30,743 nt of DNA. It comes from Phoronis australis. Lineage: Eukaryota; Phoronida; Phoronidae. Positions 1 through 9,502 of this stretch are shown here, piece after piece. The notes beneath the pieces are model-generated. The model saw only the letters and a program-made list of their open reading frames with translations, ran no database searches and had not been told where the DNA came from. The DNA is taken from positions 175,972 through 206,714 of the forward strand of contig NMRA01000657.1 of assembly GCA_002633005.1 (NCBI GenBank). The letters are read 5' to 3'. The stretch's first letter is position 1; each line of letters starts with the position of its first letter. The position numbers and the translations under genes are program-made.

Positions 1-570
1 AATCTGCGACTCGTGTGATGCTACTTGCCATCAGTGGTGAACTCGGTTCACGAATTTTCATGAACTCCACTGAGGGTGCCAGCATGCGTGTGACGTCAGA
101 GGTACAAAGTGTCTTGGTCAACATTCACCATTCTGCAACGTTCATAAGACTTGTGAATCGTATCTAAAATGTGAGCAATGGCGTAATCTATTGTTCGTTG
201 AATGCGCATGCGAGAAATGTACCACTGTTACATTTTACGAAACCAACGTCATATCCCAAAGTAAATGACCATAATCACGAACAAGTGGTGTCTGACACGG
301 CCGGGGTAGTTTTCACGGGTATTTTTGGACGACGGGTGCCGCACGAAAATTTGGACATCAACTCATTTAATGAGTAGGCTCGAACAAAAAAGTTACCTAT
401 TTAAAGAGTAATTTTGTGTAAATAATCGCATTTTCGCACAGTTCTGTTCCATAAATTCAGAAAAGACACCTTTGAGATAGTATGGAAAAACAGAGCCCTT
501 TTGGGCGACACTTTTCGTATACCTCTTCTATAGCAATACCTTCCGGCTGACACGGCATGAATTTGGCATA
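1..570. other. No recognisable gene
   Basis: I see no gene I can support. A 68-codon open frame runs from 171 to 377 but resembles no family I recognise. A perfect palindromic CRE half-site pair, TGACGTCA, lies at 91-98. A single copy of the TGTTACATTTTACG unit that forms the array at 4205-4364 occurs near 228-241. Confidence 0.5.
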
Positions 571-571
571 C

Positions 572-627
572 CATTATCATTATTACTGTTATTATTATTG
601 TCGTTATTGTTGTTGTTGTTGCTGTTG
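572..627. repeat. Microsatellite, TTA/TTG triplets
   Basis: An imperfect run of TTA, TTG and related triplets. The leucine-rich open frame that starts here is only a translation of this repeat. It lies immediately outside the left inverted repeat of the candidate transposon. Confidence 0.85.
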
Positions 628-683
628 ACGAGGACAGAGTGCAAATACTCGCAATACATGCTTATCAAAGTTTCTAATACATC

Positions 684-713
684 ATCACCGCGGCCAACCC
701 GCGATCGAGAACG
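684..713 (+). repeat. Left terminal inverted repeat
   Basis: Pairs with 3435-3464 at 27/30 positions. The mismatches are at repeat positions 7, 9 and 22. The inner half, CCAACCCGCGATCGAGAACG, differs from its partner by one base and includes the first subterminal motif. Confidence 0.6.
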
Positions 714-1455
714 CCGGGAAGGCGATCAAGAACGAGACCTTGCATCAAAATTGGCAGACGATAGTGACGTACCTGGTGAATTTAAGTGTAATTTTCTTCT
801 TAAATAAAGGCTACTTTGGTACTAATGCGACACATAAAAAAACGTCAGAGTGTAGCCTTTGTTGTGGATCTGAAATAACATTTGGCTTTTGCTTATTTTT
901 CAAAATAAAGAGCTCACTCAGAAAGCAATGGCTTTCAGTAAAATTTCGTGCGCCTCGTAAAATCGGCAATTTCTACTTGTTATTAGCAATTCCAGGATTC
1001 TTAAGTAGATACGTGTGACATTGATAGTTTAATTGTTCCTGGTGACACCTTTGTTAGTTATGATTTGTGAAACAATTCGAGATATTTACCAATGCAAGCA
1101 GGATATTGTGTGAGACGGCGATCGGGAACGAAGTCGTTAGTCGTGAACGCACTTTTGTCCCTGCATTGGCCTGAATAGTCGTTCAAGTTACGGTATTACG
1201 CCAATAATACGGACCCTAAATTAGTTGACGTTTTTTCATGATTTCTTTGTGAGATTTAACTTAACACTTATAACTGAATGCGTTTGATTTTTAGTTGAAC
1301 TGTAGCCACACGAGTCCTTCAGTGTTAACGTCCACGCTTTCAAAAAAGAATTTGTGGAGCTTCGTTCAGGAACTGAGAAATCGACCACATGGCAGTATCA
1401 CATAGTGACACTACAGCAAACAAGACCTTTACCAGCAGTGGGATTGGCGTGATGC

Positions 1456-1677
1456 ATGCGTCAAGAGTTGTTTACCGATATAGGAAAAACAAAACGTAAA
1501 GCATTGCTCAAGTCGATTCAGTGTCCTATCTGTGATCAATGTTTCACGGAAAAAGTGAGCTCGACGAGACACATTGCGTCACAACACGAGGGCACGCCTT
1601 TTTATGGTGAATGTGGCATGTTATGTAAAGAGTATGCCTCCTTCTACAGGCATAAGAAGCAGAAACGTCATCAATGA
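1456..1677 (+). CDS. Short C2H2 zinc-finger ORF
   Basis: A 73-residue open frame. It holds one well-formed C2H2 finger, CPIC followed by 12 residues, then H-x4-H (about residues 23-44). This matches the nucleic-acid-binding finger layout C-x2-C-x12-H-x4-H. A second, degenerate finger follows at about residues 50-72. It has a Cys, 12 residues, then H-x5-H, but a Tyr stands where its first zinc-binding Cys would be. The C-terminus is basic (RHKKQKRHQ). A stop codon (TGA at 1450-1452) lies two codons upstream of the ATG, and I see no convincing splice acceptor between them, so this is either a mini-protein or the last exon of a decayed gene. It lies inside the inverted-repeat-bounded segment 684-3464 and could be a DNA-binding accessory protein of that element, or a captured gene fragment. 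Function and expression are unknown. Confidence 0.4.
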   Translation: MRQELFTDIGKTKRKALLKSIQCPICDQCFTEKVSSTRHIASQHEGTPFYGECGMLCKEYASFYRHKKQKRHQ

Positions 1678-1679
1678 TA

Positions 1680-2640
1680 TCATTAAATCCAGTGGTGAAG
1701 GTTTTTAGTGACTATAGTGTATTCAGATTTACATAGTTTATGGTTGGTACTTGTCTGATTTGATAATAGTTTGACGTTTTGTATTGAACCTTTTTCCCTC
1801 AAGTTACTTTCTATATTTGTGTTATTTCAACAGGATGTTTTACAGAACCAGTGCATTTTTTGCAGTGTTTAGGTAGATTTAAATGGCTATACTAAGTGTC
1901 ATTGGGCAATACTTGCATACAATTGTTCTGACCAATTAGTATTTTAAAAGAAAATACATGTCTATGATTATTGTATAAAGTGCTTTCATGTTCAGTGTTG
2001 TTGATTTCCTGTGAGAGGCTATTATACTATCAATCAGTTAGAAATACTTTGTCTAAGATTCAGTGATGATTTAGTCTAATACGTTCCAAAAGTAATTCGT
2101 AAGAAATGTTCAATGGATTTGTAATGCTGATCTCCCTTAAGCAATATTTTTTTATTTTTGTATGGCCAATTTTGAGGTATGTGTGATAAAAGATTAACAT
2201 TATAATATAAATGCCATAATATTGTTGTAGATTTCCTGTCTAAATCACTACAGTGTGTAGTTGAAGTGGCGTTAAAGACAACATGTTGACAACGTTTCGA
2301 GAAAATCACAATACAGTACGTGTGTTATAACTGCCTCAATCTTTTTCAATGTCACATTTAACTGCAGATCATGAACTGAAGATGCACGGTGAACTTAGGA
2401 CCAAGACCACAACATAGAAGAGTCAAACACAAGGTATATTCAAGCCACACGGGTGCCACATGTCAATCTGTTCATCTCTGTATCGATGTTGTCAGTAAAA
2501 CACCAAGTAAAATCCAACCCGTTTTATCAGCACATCAGTTTACACAACTTCGGGCCAATTTTTAGATCCCAGACGTTCATGAGTAGGAATCTTTGAATCA
2601 TTTCGTGGATGATGTTACCGCACTTCTCTCTCTCCCCATG
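1680..2640. other. Non-coding interior of candidate transposon
   Basis: A+T-rich sequence following the zinc-finger ORF. The only sizeable open frame is a 77-codon one on the minus strand (2076-2309), which I do not recognise and treat as chance. No polyadenylation signal is obvious just after the zinc-finger stop. Confidence 0.4.
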
Positions 2641-2653
2641 GGCAAGCTCATCA

Positions 2654-2812
2654 TCATTCTTTGACTTCACTGGCTACTTTTTTCCTTTTGCTGTCACAAT
2701 TTTGCAAGAAGATTCTACACTGGCTTTCATCTGTTGCAACAATTTGCTTACCCCTGGCTGACACGCCATAAACTCCTTTGTGAGTCTTCAGTTTAGAACT
2801 CCTTGTTCCCAG
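2654..2812 (-). other. Unidentified open frame without ATG
   Basis: On the minus strand a stretch of about 53 codons is open between a TAA and a TGA. It reads like ordinary coding sequence (contains GVYGVSARGKQIVATDESQ) and ends in a Lys/Arg-rich tail, but has no ATG and no recognised family. It could be an exon remnant of the surrounding element's protein or a chance open frame. Confidence 0.15.
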
Positions 2813-3434
2813 TTAGTGGTTTCGTCTAAAAGTAGATGTCTGTACTTGAAAACCCTGGTAGGGTATACCTTCAGGTCGTGGGTAACATGTTCGTTGAAGC
2901 TCTCCTCACAATCACAGTGAACATGTTCCCTGAAAAGAAAATAAATTCATTTGTGAAAATGTCTATCACTAAAATAGTATGCTTGATGTACATGTAGTGC
3001 TCATGGCGATTTATTATGCTATGTTGTTGTTCAGTGTTGATACAAAAGTAACACAGTAATGACACAAAAATGTGATTAATTCATTGCACCACACTTATTT
3101 TGTAACTTTTTCATGTTTTATTAAGTTCATTATTGTTCGACACACCACGATGCGTTCCCGATTGCTTATCTTCTCGTTCTCGGTCACATCTTTCAACAGA
3201 AAAGTGTTGAAAAATCAGAGATCCTGACAAAACTACAAAAAAACTTCATGGTCATTTAATTGATTTGGTGCCAAAAATAACTACAATTTGCCAAAGTGAC
3301 ATACAAATCACCTTCGGTTCATGCGATGCCTAGGTCAATGTAACTTTTCTCCAATAATTGGAATATATACTAGCCTAAACCTCTACCTGCCCTTCCTCAA
3401 TATGTTACGCCTTGAACTCATGTCTCTGTTTTCA

Positions 3435-3464
3435 CGTTCTCGGTCGCGGGTTGGCTGGGGTGAT
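3435..3464 (-). repeat. Right terminal inverted repeat
   Basis: Reverse-complement partner of 684-713 (27/30). It includes the outermost minus-strand copy of the GAYCRRGAACG motif. Two more minus-strand copies lie inside at 3153-3163 and 3175-3185. Confidence 0.6.
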
Positions 3465-4204
3465 CCTGGTTCTCAAAGATTTTAAAACCAATATTGAATG
3501 TTTTCGCCGAGCTTCCCATCCTGAACAGCGAGTGCTGCTTCAAAAGAATTCTAAAAATGTTCCTAGGTTCAACCTCAATAATGTTGTGAGAAAGACCGGT
3601 GTGGATGCAGAGTAGGCCTACTTTTTGGAAACGAAGAGGATGAGATTTAAAATCATGTTCAGATTTGCCCCAACTTCAAAAAATGCTGTACTGTCGGCAA
3701 GCATGGTATTGTTTGTGATATAACTAATACGACCAAGACGGTTAGCTTTTCTATCAAATTGGCTTCCAAAATTAATTCTTCGAAAAAATTTTTATTGCAA
3801 TCGTTTTTTCCCGAAGAAATACCATAAGTATTAGCCGAAATTCGATGTCATTGTTTCTGTTGTGCTTACCAAGAGTAGTGTGTTTATCGTTATGCCGGAT
3901 TGGTTTACGACCTGTGAGCGCCAACAAAAGAATGCAAGAATACTTCAATAACAAACTTGTTACCTGATGATGGAAACTCCCATCGTCTGGAGTTCAAACT
4001 GCACGGGCTACATTTTTGACAAAACTATTCATGTTAAAAAGCAATGGAAAGCACACAGGGACACATCTATAAATTTGACCAGGCACACTTGAGAGAATTC
4101 ATTCAAGCAATTCGCGAAAAAACCGTTAAGTGGATAAAACGTATTCCTCCGTGTGGCAAACTAAATACCATGCAAATTCATGAAATTTGGCGTCGCTTTG
4201 AATT
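3465..4204. other. No recognisable gene
   Basis: Only short chance open frames are seen. A hairpin at 3966-3987 has arms GATGATGG and CCATCGTC, eight pairs including one G-T. It starts within CCTGATGATGG, which superficially recalls the start of a hammerhead core. Confidence 0.4.
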
Positions 4205-4364
4205 CGTAAAATGTAGCAATGATACATTTCTCGCATGTGCATACGACGTAAAATGTAACAATTACATAAAATGTAACAACTTCCTACAATTTAGCAACGT
4301 AAAATCTAACAATGACGTAAAATGAAACAGTTCTTACATTTTACGAAATTGTTGCATTTTACGG
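4205..4364. repeat. Short-unit array that inverts
   Basis: Six plus-strand copies of a unit close to CGTAAAATGTAACAAT start near 4205, 4247, 4264, 4285, 4298 and 4315. Spacing is about 13-20 bp after the first gap of ~42 bp. They are followed by two copies in reverse orientation (4333-4345 and 4348-4362). The whole could fold as a long imperfect hairpin. It may be a decayed palindromic MITE or its subterminal repeats. An open frame of 93 codons (4044-4325) runs into the array and probably has no coding meaning. Confidence 0.7.
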
Positions 4365-5806
4365 CGTATCAGTGCACTTCTCAATCACTACCGAGTGTTA
4401 CTGCCGATTTCTCGAGTTGAGATTTTGAACATTGATTTCTCGGCGATGCGTGAACGGATTGCTATGGAATCTCGGAGACTTGCTAATTGGTACCTTCCAA
4501 AGGGAACTGTGTCTCAGAATCTCGATTTAGGTTTTTGGAGCGAAGCCTTCATAAATCAAGAGTACGGCTGTTTTTGCTCAAATTACTCTCACAATTGGAT
4601 AATAAAAAGACACAGTTCCTTCCAAAACACCGTTTATAAGTGACCAATATCATTGGACGAACAATATTTTGAAAATTTCTGTTCGAAGTAAATTTTTTTT
4701 TACAAAAACGCATATCTTGTAAAAAATAAAGACAATTAAATAAGAATAATAAATTTTGTAAATATAGATTATTACATGGCGAAGTTGTTATCTCCCGTTA
4801 TCTAGAGCCCGAATGGATTGTGGAGAATTATCTCCCCGAGGCATGAAGAAAATAGGTCTGGTATGACGGCAGGTCTGTGGACTAAATGGGTAGTGATTGC
4901 CATGAATGTCATTTAGTAGTTCCTTGAAGTTATTTGGAGTAAACTGAGTCCTGAAATTTGGCCTCTCTGCACTTTTCTCCTCGGATACCTAAGTGCCACC
5001 ATTTTCAGAGCTCGTTCTTGATCATTCTTAGACTTTTGGCGCGAATCCAGGTACCCTTCAGACAATTGGATATTGCCGAAAATATGGTTCGGTAATGACA
5101 TATTTCAGCCTAAATTTTTGGAATCTAGAGTGAAAAAGTACTCGGATTTTGGTCTCCTCTCTTGCATAGCTAGTAGCGAGTTTGTGATTTCAGGTACAAA
5201 AATCCAATATTGCACTTTTTGGTCATTTTTGGCAAATCAAAGCAAGGCAAAGGCTTCATTGAATTTCTTCATCTTTGAGAACTTCCATAGAGTGTGCTTT
5301 CTGTTAGTTACGCCTTTTTTCAGGTGTGCAAATGAGGGCTTTCACTGAGCCAGACCAGTGATAACGTCAAAATCAGGCTCTCGAATTGTGGTCTTTGCCT
5401 ATGATCAATTACGCTTTCTCACGAACTCCTAAATTAGCGCTAATACTTTTGGAGTACAATGTCATTATAAATCTGTTTGGAAGATTGAATAGTTCGTAAA
5501 TACTGGTCTTTGAAAATGCCAGACTTCTATCCTTTTGAGTTTGTGTTTCTTTGTTTTTGTTAGATAGTCTCAGGTTTTGGCATTTTCTTATGTTGGGTGG
5601 CTTTGCACGAAAATGTTTCGTGGTTTCCTAAGCCAGTTTGGAAATTTCACCTATTTCCTTTCATTAATAGTTGAGAGTGCCGGATTTTAGGTAAAAGAAG
5701 TGTAATACGCCGGGACTCTTCCAAGAGGAGCCCTCATTGAGGGCCCCTCAGTATGCAACGCTATAGAGTTACAATCGATCTTATCAGTGGGTCTCCCTCC
5801 GCATGG
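4365..5806. other. No recognisable gene
   Basis: I see no protein family, RNA gene or clear repeat. A short GC-rich hairpin occurs around 5732-5752, with arms GGAGCCCTC and GAGGGCCCC (one mismatch when paired). Confidence 0.4.
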
Positions 5807-6007
5807 GCGCACCCAGCCTCAGAAAATGGGGGCTCGAATTTTTGCTAAGATTCACTAAGTACGTTCACAGCTATGAATTGCGCATTCCCTGATTTTTGGT
5901 AGTTCCTGCCTTATAATGGAATTTTGTCTCGTTGTCTACTTTTTTCAGTTCGTAGCTTTTGTTTCTCTGAGACAGACCTTTTTGCCCACTTCGCCCCTGG
6001 GTGTGCG
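5807..6007 (+). mobile_element. MITE family 1, copy 1
   Basis: Ends are GCGCACCCAG and CTGGGTGTGCG, forming short terminal inverted repeats. The start (ACCCAGCC, then GGGGGCTCGAATTTTTGC) and the end (TTTTGTCTCGTT, TTTCTCTGAGACAGACC, TTTTTGCCCACTTCGCC) match the copies at 16029-16280 and 19527-19753. The middle has diverged and this copy is shorter. No ORF of its own is expected, and open frames overlapping it are chance. Confidence 0.75.
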
Positions 6008-7447
6008 TTTGCTCCGAGTACAGCGCCTAAAAATCAACGGATATAATGAGGAACGTGCAAACGTGGCCACGGATGCCGTCATTGTTTCCTCTGGAATGAG
6101 GCCCCGAATTATAAAATAATATATTTACATGCAATTTTGGAAACCGGAAATGAGCGGCACGTATTGCTATTCTCTGAAACTGCGTCAAACATGGGCTCCA
6201 TTTATATAAAATAATAAATAATTTCAATAAAACGAAAAAGAGTGGTCACTTATCTCTTGTCAAGGAAGTGTTCATACAGAAAAGGAACGTTGCCATTCTC
6301 TAAAATTTGCCACATTGAATTTAAAGAATTAAATAAAGCTCTGCATAATCTGTGTACATCAAGTTTTCTTTTAGAAGGGTGGTAAAGTGTCTGAAACCAT
6401 GTGACCCCGCACGCTGCAAGCTAGAAATCCGGGATGTCCTTAGTAAAAAAAATCCGTTCGGGAAACCGAATGGTAAATCCTGCACGCTGCCAAATACGTT
6501 TAAACGATACAACATGGGAATCCCGATGTTTTCACATGCTCTTAATAAAACTGCCGCGTGTGTTGCAAAAGGTAAGTCCGAGTTGCGCTGTAAATCACAA
6601 TTATATTCAGCACGGCGTTGTGGAGGTTCATTTTAGCGTCTATTTAGAAGTAAACTGTGTCTCTTCTTTCTCCGAAAGAGTTAAGTCACTTTAAATGACA
6701 TTTTAGGAATCGTAATTCCTCGAAGCTTCAAGGGAAATCAAAAACATGTTTCACCCATATATCCACACATTTATTGTAATAAGTCGACAGGCCAAATCTG
6801 CAATACCAGAGTAAAGCATTATTCTTCATTCTGAATATATAATTTAACATTAACACCAATACTGAAACAAGAACGTCTACATGCCTAAGTTGCTGGACCA
6901 GAGTTTGGCGAATAAGCCAGTTACATTCCAAATGGAACTATTTTGTCAGTTTCTTATACATCGGAATGAATCTTGATCTTTCATCTGTGTACAAAAATCC
7001 TCGAAGTCATGTATCCTTGCACTCACTATTCATAGTAGCGGAAATTTTAGTTGCTGTCCCCAAAAAACTTTGCAACATTACCAGTCGAATGCCAACGACC
7101 TCAGCGCCCAAATCTTTCTGTAGAATCTTGTCTAGTTTCAAAAATTAAACACAATCACAAACGGAAAAATACAAGGAATCAGCAACTTTACAAACTTGAA
7201 ACAAAATAGCGAACAGGACGCGTGAATGGGTTCAGGAAAATGTTGTAAGCTTGCCACACGGTGAGCTCATTTTCAAGCCATTTCGTTCAACCTAAGTTAA
7301 CAACAAAAGTTGTAGTAACTTGTCTTACAACAAAACGGTTGTGAAGAAACAGCTTTGTGCGTCTCCCCATTTGTCGATAGGAGGCGCGCTCATCCCCCTG
7401 CAGCGCTTCGAGTATATTTATTTATCATATTGTACCCAGTAAAAGCA
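6008..7447. other. No recognisable gene
   Basis: Several overlapping short open frames occur (e.g. 6352-6636, 6434-6694, 6728-6931), but they contradict each other in strand and frame and resemble nothing I know. A TTTATT at 7417-7422 reads AATAAA on the minus strand and could be a distal polyadenylation signal for the receptor gene. Confidence 0.4.
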
Positions 7448-7697
7448 GGGGCCCGTTCCAACAAAACTGACTTAGCTAAAACAAATCTTAATTTTTAGTA
7501 AATTTTAAGATAAAACTTAAATTTGTCTCGAGACTGTTTTAAGCAAGAGATCCTAAGGTTGAATTAAGGTTTTGATAAAACTTCAATCTTAATTTTAACT
7601 ATCTGACCGGATGTGGAATTTTCAAAGTATGGAAGTTAAGACAAATATTAGACTTAAGTCAAAAATTAACTTAAGTCAGTTTCTTGGAACGGGCCCC
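7448..7697. mobile_element. MITE with GGGGCCCGTTCC termini
   Basis: A 250-bp palindrome-like element. It begins GGGGCCCGTTCCAACAAAAC and ends with the near-complement GTTTCTTGGAACGGGCCCC, giving terminal inverted repeats of about 30 bp that include a shared CTGACTTA. The interior is rich in AAGATTAAGTTT-like subrepeats in both orientations, so most of the element could fold on itself. It has no coding capacity. Non-autonomous elements with a GGGCCCGTT-type terminus are widespread in animal genomes. I cannot assign the superfamily without the target-site duplication, which is not clear here. Confidence 0.85.
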
Positions 7698-7833
7698 AGT
7701 ACTTCACATGGACTTATGCGTGGATTACAAGCCATTGTTTTTAAACATTGATTCACAACAATATAACTTTAGGATACGTGGCTAAATATAAATCCAAACT
7801 AAGGCATTGGTCACCTTTGTTCGTAAAGAAATA

Positions 7834-7853
7834 CCCCCCCCCCCCCCCCNCCC
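7834..7853. repeat. Poly-C run with one unresolved base
   Basis: About 20 C residues interrupted by one N at 7850. The true length is probably not resolved in the assembly. Confidence 0.9.
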
Positions 7854-8028
7854 TCCTCTACGCACGTGACCAAAAGTCGTCAACACTTCGATTTTAGGGC
7901 TTCCGCAGACATATTCCTTCGGTTGTTGTGGTTGGAGACTGCTTCACGACACAGTACGTCCGCTAGTGATACACACATACATCACGGAATGTCATAAGTG
8001 CAATGAGTCTCTTTCTCAGACCGGAGAT

Positions 8029-9336
8029 TTAGTGTTCGAAAGCCTTATTATCTTCGCCGCGTAGAGATGTCTGGCTCTTCCCTTTGTGGCTCGACAATTC
8101 GTACAAGGTCGACTTACCAGTGTTCGAATTTGATTTCATTTGGACATTTTGACGCGCCTTCGGTTCAAGCTCAGCAGGGCGCTTTTTGCAACAACGCAGA
8201 AAAACCCTCACAAATTCGGAGCGAAAGCGGTTTCCGGTCACGGCGTATAGAAAGATGTTGAAGCAATGGTTGTTGACAAATATCAAGTCCAAAATTTGAT
8301 TGGCAAGAATGTATACCACATAATTGTCTGCCTTGCCAGTTTGGAGCTCTCTCTCGGGCTTTGTGATGTGTCGCCAAAGAAAAAGACAAGACGTCGGTGC
8401 TGTGCAAATCAAGAATGTGAAGGATACAACGAGGAGTGTAATGGTGATTTGTTTACTTAGAACGTTCGTGCCTCCGCGTCCAGGTGTCTTGCTGTTGGTA
8501 AGTTTTTGGTGTCGCTGCTTGGCGGACTGCATCAACGCTATTATGCAGATGTTGACTACGAACAGTACTACGCATGGAATGAAAGAGAACAGACTGATAT
8601 CCACCCATTGCCAGATCTCAAGCAAGTCATGATGTTGTGGATTAGCCAAGCAGTGTGGATAATTGTTCAAATCAGTAAACGTTATCGTCCAAAATACTGT
8701 AATATTTAAGCACGCAGATACCACGATAATTATGACACACACGGTGACGGCGCGGGAAACCGTGCACAGTTGACTTGCTTTAAACGGGATGGCAGTTGCT
8801 ATGAGACGCTCGGTCGCTACGGCGACCACCACCCAAGAAGTCACGTGATTGGAAACTGATTGGAGGTAAACTGCCATCTGGCAGTACCCTTGTGACAAAT
8901 ACTCTGGAGAATGAACATGTCCGATAACTGTAAGCAAGAGTCCAAACAAAGATATCTGGTCGAACACAGCCAGGAAAGCCAGATAAATATAAGATGAGAA
9001 ACGCCGCATTGATTTCTGCATAAAGACGATTAACGCTACGGTGTTTCCGATTTGGCCGATTGCGAAGAACACTAATGGATAAGTTCTCCACAAACGAAGT
9101 GCTGTTCGATAGTTCGAGAATTGACTCAGGAACTCTCCTAAAGTCCGAGAAGGAACTTGTGGAAATCTCGTCGGTATCCCATAGGTGTCGTTAGAGGACA
9201 CGCTATTATTCTCCGTCTCCCATATAGCTGAATTGTTTAACATCTCCATGGTGACGTTTTCTGGATGCGAACTTCGTTGACCTTGAGCCCAAGCAAAGAG
9301 GGACAACGTTACGACCAAAGCGGCTGGTAGTTTCAT
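8029..9336 (-). CDS. Class A (rhodopsin-like) GPCR, peptide-receptor type
   Basis: An intact single-exon gene of 435 codons for a plasma-membrane receptor that would signal through heterotrimeric G proteins. Residues 1-20 form a hydrophobic signal peptide. The extracellular N-terminus has four N-glycosylation sequons (N27, N34, N43, N49). Seven hydrophobic segments follow at about 85-107, 115-137, 152-176, 195-218, 245-269, 296-320 and 341-365. Family landmarks are GN (N98) in TM1, D126 in TM2, a probable disulfide C152-C229, ERL (176-178) in place of DRY, P254 in TM5, CTAP (311-314) in place of CWxP, and NIFLY (360-364) in place of NPxxY. Then come a helix 8 (GNRFRSEF) and Cys382-383, possible palmitoylation sites. 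The pattern resembles FMRFamide/TRH-receptor-like orphan receptors of invertebrates; the ligand is unknown. The ATG has A at -3 and is followed by the signal peptide, which supports this start. A possible acceptor (TTAATTTAG) lies 4 bases upstream, so a 5'UTR intron is possible. Confidence 0.93.
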   Translation of the reverse strand: MKLPAALVVTLSLFAWAQGQRSSHPENVTMEMLNNSAIWETENNSVSSNDTYGIPTRFPQVPSRTLGEFLSQFSNYRTALRLWRTYPLVFFAIGQIGNTVALIVFMQKSMRRFSSYIYLAFLAVFDQISLFGLLLTVIGHVHSPEYLSQGYCQMAVYLQSVSNHVTSWVVVAVATERLIATAIPFKASQLCTVSRAVTVCVIIIVVSACLNITVFWTITFTDLNNYPHCLANPQHHDLLEIWQWVDISLFSFIPCVVLFVVNICIIALMQSAKQRHQKLTNSKTPGRGGTNVLSKQITITLLVVSFTFLICTAPTSCLFLWRHITKPERELQTGKADNYVVYILANQILDLIFVNNHCFNIFLYAVTGNRFRSEFVRVFLRCCKKRPAELEPKARQNVQMKSNSNTGKSTLYELSSHKGKSQTSLRGEDNKAFEH

Positions 9337-9492
9337 AATCCTAAATTAATGAAAATGAAGTTTGCAATGAGAACGACAGTGAATGGGGGCATTGCGAACG
9401 TTTACTCTGTGTTAGAATGAAATTAACTGTTTAGAGAACCTGCGAGCGACGTTAAGTGCTACTTATGAAATGTCGAACGACTTTAGTTAGGG

Positions 9493-9502
9493 TTTATATA
9501 AA
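9493..9502 (-). promoter_or_regulatory. TATA-like element upstream of the GPCR
   Basis: TTTATATAAA is a perfect palindrome, so it reads as a TATA box on the minus strand too. It is about 157 bp upstream of the receptor ATG, which would give a leader of roughly 120-130 bases if unspliced. This is position and motif only; no initiator was established. Confidence 0.35.

Larger units (their letters stand above)
684..3464. mobile_element. Candidate DNA transposon (2.78 kb)
   Basis: The segment is bracketed by a 30-bp inverted repeat (684-713 and 3435-3464) that matches at 27 of 30 positions. Its inner 20 bp match at 19 of 20. Six copies of an 11-bp motif, GAYCRRGAACG, occur inside. Three are on the plus strand near the left end (703-713, 724-734, 1120-1130) and three on the minus strand toward the right end (3153-3163, 3175-3185, 3435-3445), so all face inward. 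Symmetric subterminal repeats like these are typical transposase-binding sites in cut-and-paste elements. A small C2H2 zinc-finger ORF lies inside, but no DDE/D transposase is recognisable, so the element is probably non-autonomous or decayed. I saw no clear target-site duplication, and the exact ends are uncertain. The superfamily is not assigned. Confidence 0.5.

Noticed and set aside
598-807. Open frame with a long leucine run
   Set aside because: The leucines come from a TTA/TTG microsatellite, and the rest has no recognisable domain.
2076-2309. Possible mariner-type transposase C-terminus on the minus strand
   Set aside because: No catalytic DD(E/D) context or continuing frame, and the resemblance was too weak to support.
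8067-9091. Several open frames on the plus strand and in another minus frame within the receptor
   Set aside because: They are shadows of the intact receptor frame and have no domain of their own.
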